Positions 22,801 through 64,000 of a stretch of 64,000 nt of DNA are shown here, piece by piece. Position 1 is the stretch's first letter. Every line of letters starts with the position of its first letter. The position numbers and the translations under genes are program-made. The notes beneath the pieces were generated by a model. That model had not been told where the DNA came from, searched no databases, and was given only the letters and a program-made list of their open reading frames with translations. Origin of the DNA: Microcebus murinus (Eukaryota > Chordata > Mammalia > Primates > Cheirogaleidae); contig NC_134119.1 in NCBI RefSeq assembly GCF_040939455.1, positions 1,376,501 to 1,440,500 of the forward strand, written 5' to 3'.

Positions 22801-24422
22801 CGATTTTTTTTCATCGAGATACAGCCTACCCGTGAGAAACAGCACAGACCCCAAGTGTTCCGCCCCTGGGCCCGTGAGCACAAGCGGGCAGGGTGCCGAC
22901 CACACTGGCACAGGTCGGTGTCCATCCGGGCCAGCGCCCCTCCCCCATCCCGCTCCCGGGGGCTCCCCCGCCGCCTCCCCGGCTGCAGTGAAGATGGGGC
23001 ACCAGCACTGGGACCAGGTCCCTTAGAGGGTCCCCCTGGAGTGCTGGCTGGCCCCGAAGGGAGACACCCGGAAGGTGGAAACACCCGAGAGTGTCCCACC
23101 TTCCGTCCCCACCCCCTTCTCTGGAGTCCGAGCCAATGACAGGAAAGGAGGTGCTTCCGTCATCGTCATCGCAGGACTGTGAGGGCTCCCCACGCTGGCC
23201 ACGTGCCAAGTGGTTTCGGCCAAACTGGAGCATCAGGGTCAGGGAGGGCAAGCCTCAGGGGGCAGGACGCAGGGCCCCTCCGTTCCAGGACAGGCCCACT
23301 GTGGGCAGAGGCCGGGCTCTGTCCCCACCTGGGACCAGTTGACCCGAGTCCTGACTTGGCCCCAAACTGGCCTCTGGCCCCAGGCACAGGCTGAGCCCTG
23401 GTCCTGGCTCCAGGCTGACCTCTGACCCCAGGCCACAGCATGTGGAGGCAGGGCAGCGCAGAGATGAAGGTGACCACCTGGGAACCGGACAGGCCTGTTG
23501 CTGGCGCCGCCTCCCCACCCCCAGCCTGCTCCTCTCTGGAGGTGAGCACTCCCTGACCCTGGGGCAGGGGTGAGGGGTCCACAGGACAGGGGCTGCAAGG
23601 AGCCCCGTGACGGGACGTGCTGTGCACATGTGTCCTGCTACTCTTACTTCTGCAGCCATTCCTCCAAGGGAAGGGCTCTCGCTGTCCGCCTGTCCGTCCA
23701 GGAGGTGGCCTCAGGCTGGCTCTCCAGGGCTCAAAATCCTGCCCTTGCAGAAATGTGCAGAATGCCTGAGTCAGCGAGCAGACGCTGGCGCTGGGAAGAG
23801 ACGCCGCCTGCGTGCGGACGCAGGGCTCCGAGGAGCCAGGTCCCCGAGGAGCCAGGTCCCCTGTGCCGGCTGGCGGGGCGGCAGTGCCACCATCCGCAGG
23901 CCCGGCCATCCTGCCTGAGACTGTGGCCTGAGGGAGCTGCCTCCTGGGGGGTCACTCAGGGTCCTGACCCCCACCCAGCACTGGCAGAAGCCCCACGGAG
24001 ACCCCATGGCAACCCTGCGAGAAAGTGCAGTTGTTCACCCATCCACAGAATGGGAAACTGAGGCCAGGGAGAGGAAGTTGCCACCCTGAGCCACGGGGCC
24101 AGGAGGCAGAAGGGCCTGGGCCACAGTGAGCCTCGAGGAGTGTTCATGGGGGGGCTCCAGGCTTCACCATTCAGAGGCAGAGGTTTGGGGCCCCCTCATC
24201 TCCCACCCCGGGTAGCCCAGCCGGGGGCCTGGGACGGGCCAAAGAGAAAGGCACTGGGGACTCGAGCTCAGCACCAGCCCCTGCCGCCCAGCCAGGTGGC
24301 AGTGGTGTGTCTGGCAGAGCCAACTGGGTGTGTCTGCAGCTGCAGAAACGTGCCCGGAGGCAATGCTTTGCTTTTGGTTTGCTTGGCCTAGAAAGCCTGG
24401 GTGGAAAGTGACTGCATCTAAA

Positions 24423-24486
24423 TTCCTGCCCCAGGTGAGTCTGCCTGGGCTTGTTTCCTGCCCCAGGTGAGTCTGCCTGGTCTTGT
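24423..24486 (+). repeat. 32-bp direct duplication
   Basis: TTCCTGCCCCAGGTGAGTCT then GCCTGG[G/T]CTTGT occurs twice in tandem with one mismatch. Each copy contains CAGGTGAGT, a strong splice-donor word and an E-box, but no exon is evident beside it. Confidence 0.75.
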
Positions 24487-25360
24487 CTCTGTCCGCCTGG
24501 AGGCCCCCAGCTCCTCGAGGCTCCAAACCTCCCAGCTCTGCAGGCTCCACCGGGACTTTGGGACTTTGAGGCGCCCAGATGTCCTGTAGGACCAAGGACA
24601 AACCCCTGAGGGGCATACCTGGCCAGGAGGTGCCTCACCTACTGGGACCTCCTGCAGGTGGCTCTCTGTGGCAGCTCTGCAGGGCCCCAGGCAGCAGTGG
24701 ACTGAGCCTAAGGCTTGGCCGCCCCGCCAGCGCCCCAGCCAGTGCCCTGGCCAGCCCTCCGGACAGCCCCTGTGCTGAGCGTTCTGCCCAAGGGCCAGGC
24801 TGGGCGGCTGGTGAGGGAGAATCGGAGACCCCAGAGTGGGGATGGGGCTGCACTCCCGGGCCTGGCCACTGCCATGCCAGGTGGACCCCTCACCTGGCCA
24901 TGCTGTTGGGAGGTCCTGGGCAGGTGGGCACCAGGCCACGCCGCAGGTCCAGGAGCACGTCCAGCTGAGAACCTGGCACCCTCGCTCGGGCAGAGCTGTG
25001 GGCACACACCCTGCCACAGCACCGCCTCCGCCCAGCCCCTCCTGGGTCCCCGCCTTGGGTGGGACTTTGTCCACTCCTCTAATAGGGGCTCACGGCCAGC
25101 CCCCCAGCAGTCGGGCACCATTGTCCCCCCTTGAGGGTTGAAGGCCTGAGACCCCCAAACCCCCAGCCAGGAGGGGCTGAGCTTGGGCAGAGCAGGGCCA
25201 GGCCCCACCCTGTCTGCTGTCTGTCTGGTCTCAGCTCTGCAGCCGCTCCTGCCCGGCCCCCCAGCCTCAGGGAGCTCCAGCTCTGGAGGCCCCTCGGGCC
25301 GTATGACAAGGGCTGCTGGAGAGCCATTCATTCACTCACTCATTCACTCCACGGATACAG

Positions 25361-25675
25361 AAGCTCCTCGACTTACAGTGAGGTCATACCCCAATAAACC
25401 CATTGTAATTTAAAAATGTCACATTGAAAAGGCATTCAACACGCCTGGCCCAGCACATACCGCAGCTTAGCCTCCCCTGCCCGGATGTGCTCAGAGCATG
25501 TATGTCAGCCTGCACTTGGGCAAAATCGTCTGACACAGCCTGTTCTGTAACAAGGAGCCGAATAGCTCCTGTGGTTTATTGACTGTTGTCCTGGAAGTGG
25601 AAACCAGGTGGCTGTGCGGGTCCTCCAAGCGCAGCATCTAGGGATGCCCTTGCACCTCACGCCGTCGAATGTCAC
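25361..25675 (+). repeat. Old DNA-transposon-like repeat
   Basis: AAGCTCCTCGACTTACAGTG, CCAATAAACCCATTGTAATT, TTGGGCAAAATCGTCTGACA and a GCCGTCGAATGTC end match a mammalian interspersed family with CGACTTACGATGGG-type ends that I recall but cannot name safely. A shorter reverse-oriented fragment with CATTTTCGACTT and CAATGGGTTTACC lies near 4410-4465. Confidence 0.45.
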
Positions 25676-28600
25676 AGTTGAGCTGCCCCCAGTTGGGACG
25701 CCGTACACGCTGAGCGCCTGTGTCCAGGCCCTGTGGTGGGCGCAGGGCTCGCGGTGCGTGGGACAGAGCTGTCCCCAGGGAGCTCACAGCCTGGGGAGGG
25801 GCCGGGCAGTGGGCTCAGCAGGGACCCACCCCCAGGACACTTTGGTTGTCACGACTGGGGGGCAGGTGCTCCTGGCCTCCAGCGAGTGGGGGCTGGGCGC
25901 AGCTCAGCACCCCACCGTGCGCAGGACGCCCCACAGGGCCATGTCCGCCCAGACCAGCAGCGGGGCCTGGTCCAGGGCCTCGACGGGAATCTGCGAGGAT
26001 GAAGGGGGCATGTGGGGAGTCGGGGAAGGCCTCTCAGAGGAGGGGCCGTTCACAGAGCAGGCATAACAGGGATGGCGGCCCCTGCCCCATGTCCCTGCCG
26101 GCTGAGGGGAGGCGGATTCGCAGCAGCCGCCTGGGGCAGGCAGAGGCAGGCAGAGCAGCCATCCTGGTGCCAGGCCCCGGAATCCGGGAGGCGGAGAATC
26201 CAGCGCCCCAGGCCCCCCGGCTCCCAGCAGCCTCTGCCACATTCCTCCACCTGGGTGGGCAGGGGGCGATGGGGGGGGGTCTGCACATTCCTGGTGCAGA
26301 TAAGGAGGCCCAGGGCTCTGCAGGGCCCAGGGGCCCAGATCGCCACCCAGGCTCTGCCTGCCTTGCAGAGGGTGCTCGGCCGCCCTTGCTGGGGAACCTC
26401 TAAGTAAGGGTGGGGTACGCACCCCCCAGATAAGGTCGGGGCTGTGCCTTCTGGCCCTCGGGGTGGGTTCACACAGCCCCCCACCTGGGCAGGCAGTCAG
26501 GGTCACACTCAGCCCGAGCCTCAGCCTCCCTGTCTGTAGGATGGGGTGCAAAGGCTGCTCCCTCCCAGGTGGTCGGAGCATCAGGTCCCGCCACTGAGTG
26601 CTGGCCCAGCGCCCGCCTGAGGGCCGCCCCACGGGCCCAGGTTTCCCTCAGAGTGTGGCGGGAGGTGCTCGGGGCCAAGTCAGAAAAACACAACCCCACT
26701 CAGCGAGGCGTGGAGGACAGGGAGGGCTCCACGCGTCTGACCTGAAGCCACACAGCCATCGCACCAGGGAGCCAGGAGCACAGGGCAGCAGCGTCCGGCC
26801 GGCCCACCCTGCCCTGGTCGCCAGGAGCTCTGCCGTGGCAGCTCTCCCTCCACGCCCTGGGTTGAGAGGGAACCTGGTGGGAGGCCATGCTCAGCCCCAC
26901 CCCCCACCCCCTGGCTGCTGGGGGATGCCCTGACTCCTCGCAAGAAGGAGCCTGGGTTCCCAGTAGACCTCACCACCATCGGCAGCCCACAGGAGCCTCC
27001 CGAGTCTCCGTGTGTTTACATTCCCACCGGGAAATATTTTCCTAGAAGAGCTGCAGGACAAATATTTTGTTAATGTTGAAACTTGGGGCAAACAGAGCCC
27101 TGGAGCTGAGCCCACCCCCACCCTAGCCCTCTCCGTGGGCGGGGCCCAGCCCAGGTCCTGTGTGGCCCCCCTCTCCTGGCCCACCTCTCTGTTCCCAGCC
27201 AGCCATCACTCCATCACAGAACTAAGCTGGAGGCGCCTTGCCTGGCAGTAGTGGGCACCGGGCAGGCACGTGGGGTCAGGACCAGCCAGCTGAGCCCACC
27301 ACATGGGCACCTCCCTGCCCAGCCCCGTGGCCCCTGTGGATCGGGCTGCCTGCCTCCCCAAAGCCGTCCTCACCTCCTTTTTGGCATTCTGGAGTCCTTT
27401 TGTGAAATTGGGGTGACAGTAGGTGGAAGTGGTTGGGGTGTCGCTTGACAGTTGGAAGCTCTGGAGACCTGGCCCTGCTGCACAGGGACTCGGGGCCCTG
27501 GCAGGCCTGCTGAAGGCAGGGCGGGAGGGGCTGGGACCCCTCAGTGTCTCATGCGCCAGGCTGAGTCAGCCTCCTGTTTAGGGTCGGGTGTCCTGGGCTC
27601 GCCGCAGCCCTAAACACGGGCCCACGCCTCCCTGTGCACCGGACAGGGCCCAGCTGGTGACGCCGGGCTGTGTGGGTGGTCCACGGGCACCGGGAGGTCA
27701 CCTGCCTCTCCTCACCTCCACCAGAAGGTCTCCCGGGGACCCACCTGCCTGGGCGTCTGCAACCCTGCCTGGCCCTTGGTCTGAGCCCAGCTGAGCGGGA
27801 GGGGCCTGTTGCCGCGGCTCGTCCGGAGCCTCCTGCTCCCAGTCCCCGGGCAGCTCCTCCAGGGGCTCCCTCTCGGTCTGGACGCTGTTTCTCTTCCAGG
27901 CCAGTGGTCACTCCGTCGCAGGGACGACACATCCTCTGTCCACTCACCTGCTGACGGCCATGGGGACTGCTCCCACCTTCCGGCCGACGTGAACGGCACC
28001 GCCAGGGACGTTCGACTGCGAGTGTCTGTGCAGAACGTGTCTACACTGCTCTCCAGGGGTCACCGGCGTGGAGCTGCCGGGTCGGGTGTGACTGTGTTTA
28101 GTCACTTGACAGTCACCAGACTGGGGTGCCACCACAGCGCTGCCCTGTGTGCACCCCGCCAGCCACGCCCAGGTTTCCCATACCCCCGGGTCTGCCACGC
28201 TCGTCCGACTTTCCGGTCCTGGCGTGGACCACAGGTGGGCACGACAGGAGGCTGGTGTCCGGCCCCAGCTGTCGCCTGCTCGGCCTGACTCCCAAACCAG
28301 GGCCTCCGGCACCTGGTGGGGGACGTTGTCTCCAGGCCAGAGGGAAGATGGGGGGGGGCAGGCGATCGGTTGTCCGGCCACCATTGTCCAGCAGCTGCTC
28401 GGCGCTGGGCTCAGGACACCACAGTGAGGACACAGCGCCGTCCCTGCCCTGTGGGCCCCGTCAGGGACTGGCATGAACCAGAGCATCTCACCCTTGACCC
28501 CAAGCACATGTGGGGCGGGAGGACGGAGGAGGGGCAGCCGTGGGAGGAAGGCGCTCTGAGTGCGGAGAAGGCCCAGCCCGGGGGCACCGTCTCTGGGTCC

Positions 28601-29344
28601 TTGGTAATTAGAGAATTGGGACCAGCCCTGACCAACCAGCGTGGGGACAGGGACCTTGGTGTGTTGTGTCCCTGCTGTGGCACCAGCCCCTGAAGCAGAC
28701 CTGGTAGGGCTGGTGTCATGTGCAGTAAAGTAAGAGAAATGAAAGTTGCTGAATAATGAAGGGAGAAAGCACAGGAGTGGGGGCGGGGGTGGGGAGAGGC
28801 GCCCCCCAGGCGCAGCGGCCACTTCCTGCAGAGACTGCGGGGGTGGGGGGACAGGAGCACAGTGGGCTCCGAGGCTCTGGGGCAGCCTGAGGGCCCAGAG
28901 GGTGGCGGGAGGACTGGGACCTTCAGGCCGGCACAGCTGGAAGGTTTCCGGCAGGCAACTGGGCAACTGGCCTCAGAAAGGCCACCTGGTGTGACAGCTG
29001 CGGGTCCCCTCCGGCAGAGTCCCAGCACCAAGGGAGCCCTCCTCACAGTGGGGCTGCAGGACAGTTGTCTGGGTCCCTGGTGCCTGGTGGCATCCCAGCT
29101 AGTGGCTCCCCGATGGCCTGCCCAGTCCGCCCCTCCAGTCCCTTGCTGCCTCAGTGGGGCTGGCACAGCGGGGTGGTTTGCAGGGGAGAGGTGGGCGGGC
29201 TCCTGCAGCTTGCAGGACAGGACGTGGGGTCTGCTCTGCGGTGGGCAAGGCAGGTGCTGCCCGGGCCCTCTGCCCCCAGCACACGGAGGCTCTGTCGCGG
29301 CCACGTCCAGGATCCACCACGCCAGCGCCCTCCTCGGCCACGGC

Positions 29345-29425
29345 ACCTCCCCAAGCCTCAGCTTCCTCTTCTCTGTAAAATGGGAACAGTGACCCCCTGC
29401 GGTCACCCGAGAGCCACCTGCAGAG
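29345..29425 (+). repeat. Probable MIR fragment
   Basis: CCTCAGCTTCCTCTTCTCTG followed by TAAAATGGGAACAGTGACC matches the MIR core word CTCAGTTTCCTCATCTGTAAAATGGG. Confidence 0.5.
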
Positions 29426-30122
29426 TGTAGGCACGTGGCAGGGGCCGTAGCAGCCCCATCTCACCCTCTTGTCCAGGCCTGGTCCCTGGGAGGAGCCGGA
29501 AACCCTGGCTCTCGGGGAGGCTGTCCCAGGCTGCGGCCCCCAGGTGCGGCGCCAGGACCAAGGCGGGGGGGATGGCGGCCCTGCCTCACTGAGCGGCTGA
29601 GGCACTCTCTCGTCCCAGGGCCCGAGGGTCTGCCGGCCCCCATGGCCACGGCCCACCCAGCCCTGCCGGAGCCACCCGGACCCTCGGCTGGGCTTAGCAG
29701 GTCTAGGGCAGCAGGCAGGGGAGACCCAGACAGAGACAGAGACAGAGACAGGCAGAGAGCAGCCTGGGAACGAGGAACCGCAGAGGGCTCAGGAAGAGAG
29801 ACCAGTGGGGGAAGGTGGACGTCCGTCCATCCTCGAGGCCCTGGGTCAGGGCACAGAGAGGCGCCAGCCCGCCAGGTCCACAGCAGAGAGGACGGAAGCC
29901 CTGGGGCGTTTGTGTGGTCTGGAAACCATTCACTGGCGGCCGCAGGGCCAGGCTGATCCGAAATCCCAGCTCTTGCCGGGCGGGGACGTGGCACAGCCTG
30001 CGGATGAGGGACCCACAGGTGTCCCGTCCTCAGGGCCGCAGCCCCGATCCTGCCCTCAGCTCTGGCTCTGCCCACTGGGCCCTCCCGGAAGTCAGATTCC
30101 TCCTGGGCCTCAGGCCTCCTGG

Positions 30123-30132
30123 CCATATAAGG
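30123..30132 (+). promoter_or_regulatory. Perfect CArG box / TATA-like element
   Basis: CCATATAAGG fits the SRF consensus CC(A/T)6GG exactly and also reads as a TATA-like element in GC-rich DNA. An ATG in good context (GCGCCATGG) lies about 50 bp downstream at 30179. No gene is known to me here and no coding support follows, so promoter activity is inference. Confidence 0.35.
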
Positions 30133-31335
30133 CCGCCTGCGGGCACCTCTCGGAGCAGAGCAGGGCCCTCTCTGCGCCATGGGAACCAGAGCTTGGCCAG
30201 GCCCCAGCACGGGGCGGGGGTGGGGCCTGCTGGGGCCTTGCTCCTGTCCTGTGCGAGGGGCACAGCGGCCCCCAGCCTGGACGCCGCCCCCCCAAGGGTC
30301 TGGGCATGGAGGAGGCGGCTGGGGACGATGGGGGTGGGATGGGTTGGGGGCAGGGGGCCAAAGGTCAAATAGGATAAAAAGCAATGTTGCAGAAATGTGG
30401 GCACCCTGGCGTCGAACGTGGACTTCCCAGGGTCCCCCAAGATCTGGGGTCAGGACGTCTCACCCTTTACTGCATAGGCCAGCGAGGTGCTGGCAGGCAC
30501 CCCTGGGGGAGGCTCGGGGTGGGGTCCCGGGTGCAGCCTCATGACTGGACCCAACGCCGCACAGGTGGGTCTCCAGGGAGGGCCAGGGCCCCTGCTCTGC
30601 TCCCCCGGGGGCTGCGGGCCTGGCCAGGCCCTGGGAGCGGCACTTGGGGGGGTCCTGTCCTCAGGCCAGGGGCTGGTCCCAAGGGTGGATGGGGTGCTGT
30701 TGTACACGGATGTACCCCCCCACAGGGGCTGCCCCCCGAGACAAGCCCTCCTTCTGGCTCACAGGACCCCCAGACTGCAGGTGGCAGGAGGGGACAGGAA
30801 TGAGGCCATCTGGGCATAGCAAGGGGTGCTCCCTGGAACAGGGGGCTGCTCTCACCGCCCCCCCAGAGCCACAGGGCACCCGGCAGCCTGGGCCGCCCGT
30901 GGGAGGCAAGTCCCAGAGGCTGCGCTTCCTGCCGCACCGCGTCCTCCTGCCAGCTGCTGGGCCGTGGCAGGGCACAAGCTGCTCCGGTTCGAGTAGATAT
31001 TGATAACACAAATGCTAAGAGATCAGACCAGGGACAGCTCTGGGGGCTTCACTGGGGGCGGAGGTGGCCGGATGAGGGAGGGTCATGGCTGTTAAAACTT
31101 AGAGGGTCTGCGGGGACAGATGAGGGGGAGCTGGAGGTCCCCAGGGCCTGGTGGGCCGTGATAGGGGCCCCCTCGGGCCAGCCCCCAGCTTCCAGGCTCT
31201 GGCTTCTCTTGCAGTGGACAGGGCCAGCCGAGGGCCACGGCCAGGTCCTGGACCAAGCAGTGGCCAACGGAGGCCCCGAAGCTGTCCCCGTCCCGCTGGG
31301 TTTATGACGCCCCGATGAGACCTCCTCCCCACAGT

Positions 31336-31383
31336 GGGTGCTCCCTGCAGAGGGTGCTCCCCGCAGAGGGTGCTCCCAGCACC
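31336..31383 (+). repeat. 16-bp tandem repeat, three copies
   Basis: GGGTGCTCCCTGCAGA-type unit starting at 31336, 31352 and 31368. Confidence 0.75.
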
Positions 31384-34300
31384 TGGCCCTGGGAGCTGGA
31401 CCCTGCGTACTGCCGCAGGGATGGAGGTTCTGGCCAGCCGGCTCCCTGGAAGGGCACCAGAGCAGCCCTGAGAAGGCAAACGTGGCCTCCGTCTGATATC
31501 CCAAACCGCAGCGCTGGCCTTGCCCCAAACACTGTCCCTCTGAGACAGACACTCCCAGTCCCAGAGCAGAGAGCCACCAGGCCTCAGCCGCGGCTGGCCC
31601 CGAGGCGGCCAGCGTGAGCCTTGCTTCCCACTTAGTGGCTTCTCCTGATGGTGCCGCACCCCCTCGCAGCCTCCTGGGGGGCGGGAAGCAGGAGAGCCGG
31701 GCTTGGGGACGAGAGGTCTGCACAGCCATCCAGCCATCTGTTACCGATTGTGACCGTCAGTGACGAGTGTGACTGCCAGTGACGCAGCTGCGTGTGCAGT
31801 GAGGGGGCGCCCGTGTCCTCAGTGCAGCTGTGAGCCCGTCCCCAGGAGGCTCCCAAGGTTAGGAGCTCACGGCCTAGGCTGAGTCAGATGCGCCTGTGGC
31901 CTGGCCTGGGGGTGGGGGGTTCCCCCAGCTGCCCCCGGGGGGCCAAGTGGGGGGGCACCCCTGGGAACCCACTCGTTGGAGTGGGGGGCTCAGGTGAGAG
32001 GGGCTGCTTTCAGGGCACCCCTCCACCACCGACCTCTGTCCCCTCCTGCCCCCCCCAGGGGCTCCTGTCACCCTTGGGCTGGGTGGGGAGGGCTCCAAAT
32101 CTCAGGTTGTCCCCTGGGCTGGGCAGCCGGAGCCTGGCAGGACCCAGGGCGATGGGCTGCCTCCCTGGCCTGCCACGAGCTGACCCCTTGAACTGCACCC
32201 CCACTGCCACACTGGGCACCCCTGTCCCGGGCATTCCGGACAGCACTGCTGGGGCTGTCTGACCGTGGGGGACTGGTGCCCCCAAAGATGCCCAGTACAC
32301 AGGGGGTAGGACATGGACAACTGACTTCCTGTCTCTTTGCTAACTTGTGTGCTCTCCACTGAGCCCTGGCCCTTGGGCCTCAGTTTCTCTGTCAGTAAGC
32401 AGGAAAGGCGGCTGAGCTGCCCAGGATTCAGAGGAGAGACGCTGCTGGCCCATTGGTAGCGACTCCCTGGAAGCTGACAAGGACAGGGCATGGGATGGGC
32501 ACAGCCAAGCTGCCCCTCCCCCTGCCACCACCTCCCCACCCGGCTCCTGACCCGCCGCCCCCCCCCCCAAAGCGCACAGGGCTGCGCAAAGGGTAAACAC
32601 CTCACCCAGCCCCTGGCCACATTCTCCTCCTCTGTCCCCTTCACGCCCTGTCCCTCCTCAGTTGCTCCTGGGGCAGCTGTCTGCCGGGAACCAGCGAGCC
32701 GCGATTAACCCTCCCAGCGCTGGAGCCGGCCACTCCGCTGACTCAGTGCATTCTTAGGCAGCCGCCTCTCAGGCAGCCGCCCCTCCCTCCCTGGCCGGCC
32801 TGGCCGCTAGGGGGCTCAGAGGACTCCTGGCAGGACCTCTGCCCGCCGGACCCGGGGGATATCAGGAAGCTGGCAGGTTCTCAGGAGTCCAGCCAGAACA
32901 TGGGGGGAGGGTTCTCAGCCCCTGGCCCCCGGGCCGTCTGAGCCCCCAGCTGTCCAGGGCAGCCGGAGGCAGAGCACACTGTCCGGTGCCAATCCCCCAC
33001 CTGCTCACCCGCTACTGCCCAGAGGCAGCGCCCGCCTGTCCCTCGGCTCAGGAGCCAAACCTGCGCCCCACTCCGGATTCCTTGGCCCCTCCCCCACTAG
33101 GAGCTTCTCCTGCAAAGGGGAGCCACCTGACCTCCCCGCCCCCAGGTGGGAGAACTAACCGTGAAGTTCCGGAAGAACTGCAGGGAAGGAAAGTGGAAAG
33201 AGGGAAGGAGGGTCCTATGGCTCATTTCCCAACTCGGAAGAGAAGGGGCCACCCAGCCTCTTGGGATTTGAGATTTGTAGGCGGCCAGGAGCATGTGGAT
33301 GGTGGTGCAGCCTTCCTGGAACAGCAGCCGGCTCAGGACCCCCGCCAGGACCGGCTGGCCAGTGCCCCACAAACCCAGCCTGACCCCCAGGATTGTCGGG
33401 GGAACCTAGCGAGCTGTGAGCTCCACGGCCCACATGGGACCTGGGCCCAGCTGGCCTGGCTCAAAGACGGGGGAGCAGCTGGCCCAGCAGCTGCAGCCCC
33501 ACCCCCACCCCCTCGGGGCTTCCCTGGAGGCAGATTTGGCCCAGGAGATGAGGGGAGAAGGCCCCTGCACCCAGTGGCCGCAGCCACCCAAGGGCAGAAA
33601 CAGAGGACTCAGCCCTGGGCTCTGCCTCCAGCGTCCCCAAGCTGCGGCCGGGCCGGGCGGGAGGGCGGTCGGTGTGGGGGCTCAGGGCCGGGCAGAGTCG
33701 TTGGAGTCCACGGTGACCTGGAGCACAGGTGCGCCCAGGCACACATGGGGCGCTCAACAGGTGTGAGAGCCCGGACTTCCTTAGGAGCCACGGGACCGTG
33801 AGCACCCACCCCAGTCTTCCCAAGGGGCTCCGTGGTGGGTCCAGCCCCTCCAATTTGAGAGTATTTTAAAGCGCAGTGGGGCAGGCAGGAGGCCAGCGAG
33901 GTCGAATCTGGCCCCCCAGGAAGCAGAGGGGCCCCCCTGGGACCTCACTGTCCCTCTGCAAACCGGGACCCCTCCACGGCCGGGCACCGCTGGCAGAACG
34001 CACCTTCCTGCACACCAGCGGGATGAGACAGTGCGGGGCCGGCGAGAGGTGCCCAGAGTTAGGGAAACAGAGAGGGGAGGCTGGGCCGCGGGCTGGGGCC
34101 GGAGGGGAGCACCACGGTCCCGGGCGGGACCTGCAGCTACGACCTGGGGCGGCGGCGGGGGCGGGCTGGTGCCCTAGTCCCGCGCCTGGCCCGGGGCCAG
34201 CAGGTGCCCCTTCCGGGAGGCGGGCCGGCCGGGGTCCCAAGGGTTAAGGCCGCCCAGCCGCCCCTCCCCCTGCCCTGTCCCTCCCCCGACCCCCTCCCCG

Positions 34301-34445
34301 GGGCGCGGGGCTCGGGCGCCCGGGCGGGCCGGGGCGGGGCCTGGCGTCCGCGGGCGGAGCGAGCCGGGCGGCCGCCTCGCTTCAGACCCGCTGGGCTCCC
34401 GCCGCGGCTGTCCCAGGAGCGCGGGGACGCGGCCCGGGCCGGAAG

Positions 34446-64000
<29,555 letters not shown>

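Larger units (their letters stand above)
15049..34320. other. RPS21-LAMA5 intergenic region
   Basis: Nineteen kilobases between two divergent genes. I find no gene with splice, domain or homology support. It holds Alus at 16404-17047 and 18171-18676, an old L1 (17540-20155), a Z-DNA-prone run (20181), a MIR-seeded minisatellite (21100-22030), a T/A-rich patch (22735-22800), a DNA-transposon-like repeat (25361-25675) and mainly GC-rich unique sequence from 22800 to 34300. Candidate regulatory spots are listed separately. Confidence 0.6.

Noticed and set aside
24423..24486. Two CAGGTGAGT words as splice donors of an unknown gene
   Set aside because: They are copies within a 32-bp duplication, with no open exon, acceptor or coding signal around them.
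30179..30544. 121-codon frame after the CArG/TATA-like element
   Set aside because: The start context is good but the translation is low-complexity Gly/Pro/Trp/Arg sequence with no recognisable domain, so it is not called as a gene.

Overview
This window is vertebrate nuclear DNA, almost certainly from a strepsirrhine primate (a lemur or close relative). Evidence: split genes with GT-AG introns, CpG-island promoters, MIR and L1 fossils, and at least ten Alu elements. The Alus share a distinctive middle segment (a TTAATTGGCCAACTAATATA-type linker) and a GAGGTTGCTGTGAGCTAGGCTGACGCCA-type right arm, which is the form I associate with lemur Alus rather than with human AluJ, S or Y. The gene order CABLES2 - RPS21 - LAMA5 and the gene orientations match human 20q13.33 read in reverse complement.

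Layout. 1-11387 (+): 3' part of CABLES2, with exons 2-10 and the stop codon; exon 1 lies upstream of the window. About 11388-13620: CABLES2 3' UTR. 13750-15048 (-): complete RPS21, six exons, with a 5'TOP start in a CpG island. It converges tail-to-tail with CABLES2, the 3' ends being only about 150 bp apart. 15049-34320: 19 kb of intergenic DNA with a nested Alu pair, an old L1 carrying a three-armed Alu, a 0.9-kb CAC/CAT minisatellite and long GC-rich stretches without a convincing gene. 34446-64000 (+): 5' part of LAMA5 (CpG-island promoter and exons 1-13), coding for the signal peptide, the laminin N-terminal (LN) domain and the first laminin EGF-like (LE) repeats. The window ends inside exon 13.

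The three genes are neighbours, not an operon. CABLES2 is a cyclin-box adaptor of CDK/ABL signalling, RPS21 is a 40S ribosomal protein, and LAMA5 is the basement-membrane laminin alpha-5 chain. All exon joins below were checked for reading-frame phase across every junction.

The most unusual feature is in LAMA5 intron 6. About 3.5 kb of roughly 16-bp tandem units begins exactly at the exon 6 splice donor and repeats that donor sequence (CAG|GTGAGG) over and over, alternating with a perfectly palindromic CTCAGCTGAG variant. The result is both a long run of decoy U1 sites in the RNA and a dense E-box cluster in the DNA. Other points of note are a GC-AG intron in CABLES2, a short stop-free intron in LAMA5 whose retention would keep frame, inverted Alus flanking LAMA5 exons 7-11, a mariner-type element with transposase-like remnants, and a 23-bp repeat carrying 15 exactly spaced CpGs.
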